Below, piece by piece: positions 31,561 to 34,553 of a stretch of DNA of 34,553 nt. A program made the translations under genes and the position numbers. Numbering within the stretch: the first letter of the stretch is position 1; the number at the start of each line of letters is the position of its first letter. The DNA is taken from assembly GCA_014193395.1 (NCBI GenBank), contig BJHT01000002.1, positions 41,363 to 75,915 of the forward strand, given 5' to 3'. The notes beneath the pieces were generated by a model. That model saw only the letters and a program-made list of their open reading frames with translations. It had not been told where the DNA came from and searched no databases. The DNA is from Verrucomicrobiota bacterium. Lineage in GTDB: Bacteria; Verrucomicrobiota; Verrucomicrobiia; Limisphaerales; BJHT01.

Positions 31561-34341
31561 TTAGTTCAAATAGATGAACTCGTTCGCCGCCAAGATAGTT
31601 TGGCAAAGGGCGGACCAGGCTTCGGTGCGGGGGGCTTTGGGGGTGGGTTGGCGGGTGGCGGCATTCTTCTCGAAGTTAGTCAGGAAGGCTTGGGCGCGGG
31701 TGAGTTCGCGCGGGGTGGGAGGGCGTCCGTAGGCTTTGGTGTAGGCGAGGGTGAGGCGTTCGGGGTCGGTGAGTTCGCTGCGGGTAAGGAGCTGCGTGGC
31801 GAGGGCGGTGGCGGATTGGAGGACGAGGTCGCTGTTCATCATGAGCAATGCCTGCGGGGCGACGGTGGTGGCGTTGCGGCTGCCGGTGGGGACGGCGGGA
31901 TCGGGGTAGTCGAATTGCTCGAAGAGGTCGTAGAGATGGTTGCGGATGATGGGGAGGTAGAGGGCACGGCGGGGGCTGTCGTAGGTGGTGGCGTCTTTGG
32001 AGGTGTGGTTGAAGACGAACTCACGATTTTTGAGGGGAATAGTTTTGCCGCCCATCGCAGGGTCGAGGCGGCCGGAGACGGCGAGAAGGGCGTCGCGGAT
32101 TTCTTCGGCTTCGAGACGGCGGATGGGGAAGGGGGAGAAGGGGTGTTGAGTAGAAAGGTTGAAGGGTTGAAGGGTTGAAGGGGGGAGTGACTTGGTAGTT
32201 TGTGGCGTTGCGGTGGAGGCGGGGCCGTTCTCCCTCACCCCAGCCCGCTGGGAGAGGGAGGCGGTGTGGGCGCTGGTGGTGGGTTTGGTTTGGGCGGTTT
32301 CAGAACCTGCGAAGGGTGGGAAGAGGGCAGAGTTTGAGGGGTTAAAGGGTTGAAGGGTTGAAGGGTTGAAAGGACGGGGGACTTGGTCCGCTTCAACGCT
32401 TAAACTCTTTAACCCTTCAACCTTTGAACCCTTCAACCCTTCACCCTGGCTCTGTTGCTGATAAGTCGCACTGAGCATGATGAGTCGGTGCAGTGACTTG
32501 AGGCTCCAGCCGTCGGTGATGAAGCGGTGGGCGATCCAGTCGAGCAGTTCGGGGTGGGAAGGGCGGTCGCCGAGGGCGCCGAAGTTGTCGGTGCTGGGGA
32601 CGAGGCCCTGGCCGAAATGCCAGCGCCAGATTCGATTGACCATGACGCGGGCAGTGAGGGGATGGTCGGGGCTGGCGAGCCAGTTGGCGAGTTCGAGGCG
32701 GCCGCTTTGTTTTTCGGCGAAGCGCGGGCGGGTGGCGGCGATGGTCATGACTTGCGGGACGCCGCGGGCGGCGGGCGCGCCGAGGTTGAGATGACTGCCG
32801 CGGATGTGAATGGGGAGCGATTGGACAATGTTGGTCGAGTCGCTGACGCCCATGGTGCTGGGCATTTCGGGGGCTTCTTTTTCGAGGGCGGCGAGGGCGG
32901 CGCGGAGTTGCTTCAATTCGGCGACGGTGTTGGTCGGGTATTGGGTTTCGGGAGATTTGGGGAGGGCGGTGAGTTTCTTTTCGGTGAGGAGGGTTTGGTT
33001 GGCGGTGGCGACGAGGTTGGAGAGGGTCTGTTTTTGCGCGGCGATTTTTTTGTCGAAGGCGGCCTGCATGGCGAGGTCGGCGGGTGAGCTGACGAGGGGT
33101 TCGTGCCATTTCGCGATGGTCTTGAGGTCGTCCATTGTGTGGGTGCTTTTGAAGATGGCGGCGAGTGAGTAGTAGTCGGCGGTAGGGATGGGATCAAATT
33201 TGTGATCGTGGCAGCGGGCGCAGCCGAGGGTCATGCCCATAAACGCGCGGCCGAGGGTTTCGATTTGTTCGTCGATGAGGTCCATGAGGAGTTTCACCTT
33301 GTCGGGTTCGGCGAGGAGTTTGGGGCCGATGCTCAGGAAGCCGAGAGCGGTCAGGTGTTGGTGGCGCTCGGCGGGCGTGGCGGCGGGAAGAAGGTCGCCG
33401 GCGATTTGTTCGCGGATGAACTGGTCGTAGGGAAGGTCGCGGTTGAAGGCGTTGATGACGTAGTCGCGGTAGCGCCACGCGTTGCCGAAGGCGACGTTTT
33501 CATCGAGGCCGTTGGAGTCGGCGTAGCGAGCCACGTCGAGCCAGTGACGGCCCCAGCGTTCGCCGTAGTGGGGGGAATTCAGGAGGCGGTCGATGACGCG
33601 GGCGAAGGCGTCGGGGGCCGTGTCGGCGAGGAAGGCGGCGATGTCTTCGGGCGAGGGCGGGAGGCCGGTGAGATCGAAGGTGGCGCGGCGGAGCAGGGTG
33701 CGTTTGTCGGCGGGCGCGGCGAGGGCGAGGCCGTGGGGCTCGAGCTGGGCGAGAATGAAGGCGTCGATGGGATTGCGAATGGCGGAGGCGGGGGTGGAGG
33801 CGGGGAGATTTTTCGGAGTCGGGACGGGAGGATTGGCGATGGGTTGGAAGGCCCAGAATTTGCGGCCGGCTTCGAGGTCGATTTCGCGTTTGGCAATTTT
33901 GGCGGCGGGTTGATGGCGGGGATCGGGCGCGCCCATTTTCACCCATTGTTCGAGGTCGCGGATTTGGTCGGCGGGGAGGGCGCTCTTCGGGGGCATCTGG
34001 CGTTCGCGGTTTTGGTAGCGGACGGCTTCGATGAGGCGGCTCTTTTCGGGGTCGCCGGGGACGATGGCGGGGCCGGTTTCACCACCGGCGAGGAGGCCGT
34101 CGCGGGTGTCGAGGGCGAGGCCGCCCTTGAGTTTTTTGGCGTCCGCGCTGTGGCATTCGTAGCAGCGGTTGACGAGGACGGGGCGGATGCGTTTCTCGAA
34201 GAATTCGAGCTGCTCGCGGGTGGGTTCGGTGGCGGCGGGGGCGGATGCGAGGGCAAGCGCGATGACGGCGAGCGCGGGAAGGAGGAGGCCGGCCACGGTG
34301 CGGGATGGAAGGCGGCGGCGTTGAGGTGTCGGGAGGCGCAT
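31561..34341 (-). CDS. Planctomycete-type cytochrome c with DUF1549 and DUF1553 domains (PSCyt1-PSCyt2-PSD1)
   Basis: A 926-residue exported protein. Signal peptide at 1-37 (TVAGLLLPALAVIALALASAPAA). PSCyt1 domain: heme motif CYECH near residue 58-62 and a candidate distal Met in RQMPPK near 114. DUF1549 (about 190-395): PIDAFILAQLE, RRATFDLTGLPPSPEDI, YGERWGRHWLDVARYADSNG. DUF1553 (about 545 to end): LANWLASPDHPLTARVMVNRIWRWHFGQGLV, GALGDRPSHPELLDW, RRLEAEEIRDALLAVSGRLD. These proteins are thought to act in the periplasm on complex carbohydrates with the adjacent DUF1501 protein, but the reaction is not known. Between LIMLSATYQQQSQ and RRLEAEEIRD there are about 100 residues of repeat-encoded low-complexity sequence in place of the short family linker. 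Confidence 0.93.
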   Translation of the reverse strand: MRLPTPQRRRLPSRTVAGLLLPALAVIALALASAPAATEPTREQLEFFEKRIRPVLVNRCYECHSADAKKLKGGLALDTRDGLLAGGETGPAIVPGDPEKSRLIEAVRYQNRERQMPPKSALPADQIRDLEQWVKMGAPDPRHQPAAKIAKREIDLEAGRKFWAFQPIANPPVPTPKNLPASTPASAIRNPIDAFILAQLEPHGLALAAPADKRTLLRRATFDLTGLPPSPEDIAAFLADTAPDAFARVIDRLLNSPHYGERWGRHWLDVARYADSNGLDENVAFGNAWRYRDYVINAFNRDLPYDQFIREQIAGDLLPAATPAERHQHLTALGFLSIGPKLLAEPDKVKLLMDLIDEQIETLGRAFMGMTLGCARCHDHKFDPIPTADYYSLAAIFKSTHTMDDLKTIAKWHEPLVSSPADLAMQAAFDKKIAAQKQTLSNLVATANQTLLTEKKLTALPKSPETQYPTNTVAELKQLRAALAALEKEAPEMPSTMGVSDSTNIVQSLPIHIRGSHLNLGAPAARGVPQVMTIAATRPRFAEKQSGRLELANWLASPDHPLTARVMVNRIWRWHFGQGLVPSTDNFGALGDRPSHPELLDWIAHRFITDGWSLKSLHRLIMLSATYQQQSQGEGLKGSKVEGLKSLSVEADQVPRPFNPSTLQPFNPSNSALFPPFAGSETAQTKPTTSAHTASLSQRAGVRENGPASTATPQTTKSLPPSTLQPFNLSTQHPFSPFPIRRLEAEEIRDALLAVSGRLDPAMGGKTIPLKNREFVFNHTSKDATTYDSPRRALYLPIIRNHLYDLFEQFDYPDPAVPTGSRNATTVAPQALLMMNSDLVLQSATALATQLLTRSELTDPERLTLAYTKAYGRPPTPRELTRAQAFLTNFEKNAATRQPTPKAPRTEAWSALCQTILAANEFIYLN
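32154..32446. repeat. Octamer arrays and palindrome inside the DUF1553 gene
   Basis: Three copies of GGTTGAAG at about 32154-32178, then CTCCCTCACC...GGGAGAGGGAG (32230-32260), then GGGTTAAA/GGGTTGAA octamers at about 32338-32371, and inverted octamers (CTTTAACC/CTTCAACC) at about 32407-32446 that can pair with the previous array. Each octamer array is read in all three frames, giving an eight-residue period (FNPSTLQP). No stop codon results. Confidence 0.88.
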
Positions 34342-34480
34342 GGAATCGCGTGGGTTTGAGATGCTGCGGAGATTACGCGCGGGCGCTAGCGGGGCGCAAG
34401 TGTGCGGGGTGAGGTTTTGATCCGGAGGGCGTAAGACAAAATTCTGGTCAGTGCGGTATTCCGGTGCTTTTCGTTGCTAA

Positions 34481-34501
34481 GTATATGTTTATGGCATATA
34501 C
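34481..34501. promoter_or_regulatory. Possible operator: inverted repeat upstream of the right-end gene
   Basis: GTATATG-tttatgg-CATATAC: perfect 7-bp arms, AT-rich, ending 9 bp before the ATG at 34511. Position and symmetry fit a repressor site overlapping the promoter. Confidence 0.4.
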
Positions 34502-34510
34502 ATTCCCCCA

Positions 34511-34553
34511 ATGAAACCCAAACCCACTCCCGAAGCCATCCTCCACGACCTCG
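34511..34553 (+). CDS. Start of an unidentified gene (truncated by window end)
   Basis: Only 14 codons are visible, MKPKPTPEAILHDL. The AT-rich upstream sequence and the inverted repeat support a real start. Too short to assign a family. Confidence 0.5.
   Translation, partial: MKPKPTPEAILHDL

Noticed and set aside
1..34553. Insertion sequence or prophage
   Set aside because: No transposase, integrase or phage structural gene was found; only non-coding repeats are present.

Overview
The window is a GC-rich bacterial chromosome segment with no rRNA, tRNA, phage or transposase genes. The best guess is Verrucomicrobiota or a close PVC relative. The reasons are a DUF1501 gene next to a PSCyt1/DUF1549/DUF1553 cytochrome gene (a hallmark of Planctomycetota and Verrucomicrobiota), Tat-exported lipoproteins, and a very high load of short palindromic and microsatellite repeats. 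This is inference from gene content; no marker gene is present.

Layout. 1-473: two tandem palindromic repeat units. 474-1838 (-): Tat lipoprotein of unknown function. 2092-5016 (+): a VanZ-like membrane protein and ComEC, 6 bp apart. 5333-7102 (+): exported right-handed beta-helix protein. 27767 down to 7205 (-): a co-directional run of seven genes. It encodes PfaD (enoyl reductase), PfaA (KS-MAT-ACPx4-KR-DH), PfaC with the PfaB-type AT fused in (KS-CLF-AT-DH-DH), two tandem thymidylate-kinase-like P-loop proteins, a ROK sugar kinase and a Ppx/GppA phosphatase. 28047-29147: YidB-family protein (+) and a Phd/VapC-type toxin-antitoxin pair (-). 29531-34341 (-): DUF1501 protein, a small anchored protein and the PSCyt1/DUF1549/DUF1553 protein. 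34511-end (+): first codons of another gene.

The centrepiece is a polyunsaturated fatty acid (PUFA) / secondary-lipid synthase. PfaA and PfaC together carry every activity for iterative chain extension: condensation, malonyl loading, four carriers, ketoreduction, PKS-type dehydration and FabA-like dehydration/isomerisation. PfaD supplies enoyl reduction in trans. The gene order ER > KS/MAT/ACP/KR/DH > KS/CLF/AT/DH/DH is that of the myxobacterial-type pfa1-2-3 clusters, but the C-terminal acyltransferase found there is absent and no phosphopantetheinyl transferase (PfaE) is in the window.

The least expected feature is a set of short palindromic elements that sit both between genes and, in frame, inside genes. 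PfaA carries a four-hairpin block between KS and AT. PfaC carries a paired palindrome inside its AT domain, another between DH1 and DH2, and two hairpins in the AT-DH1 linker. The DUF1553 protein carries octamer arrays and the DUF1501 protein a heptamer array. Most hairpin elements share a head related to GGAGYGC / GTASCGC followed by a stem whose sequence varies but stays self-complementary, which resembles REP elements. I regard this as the strongest candidate for something undescribed here.
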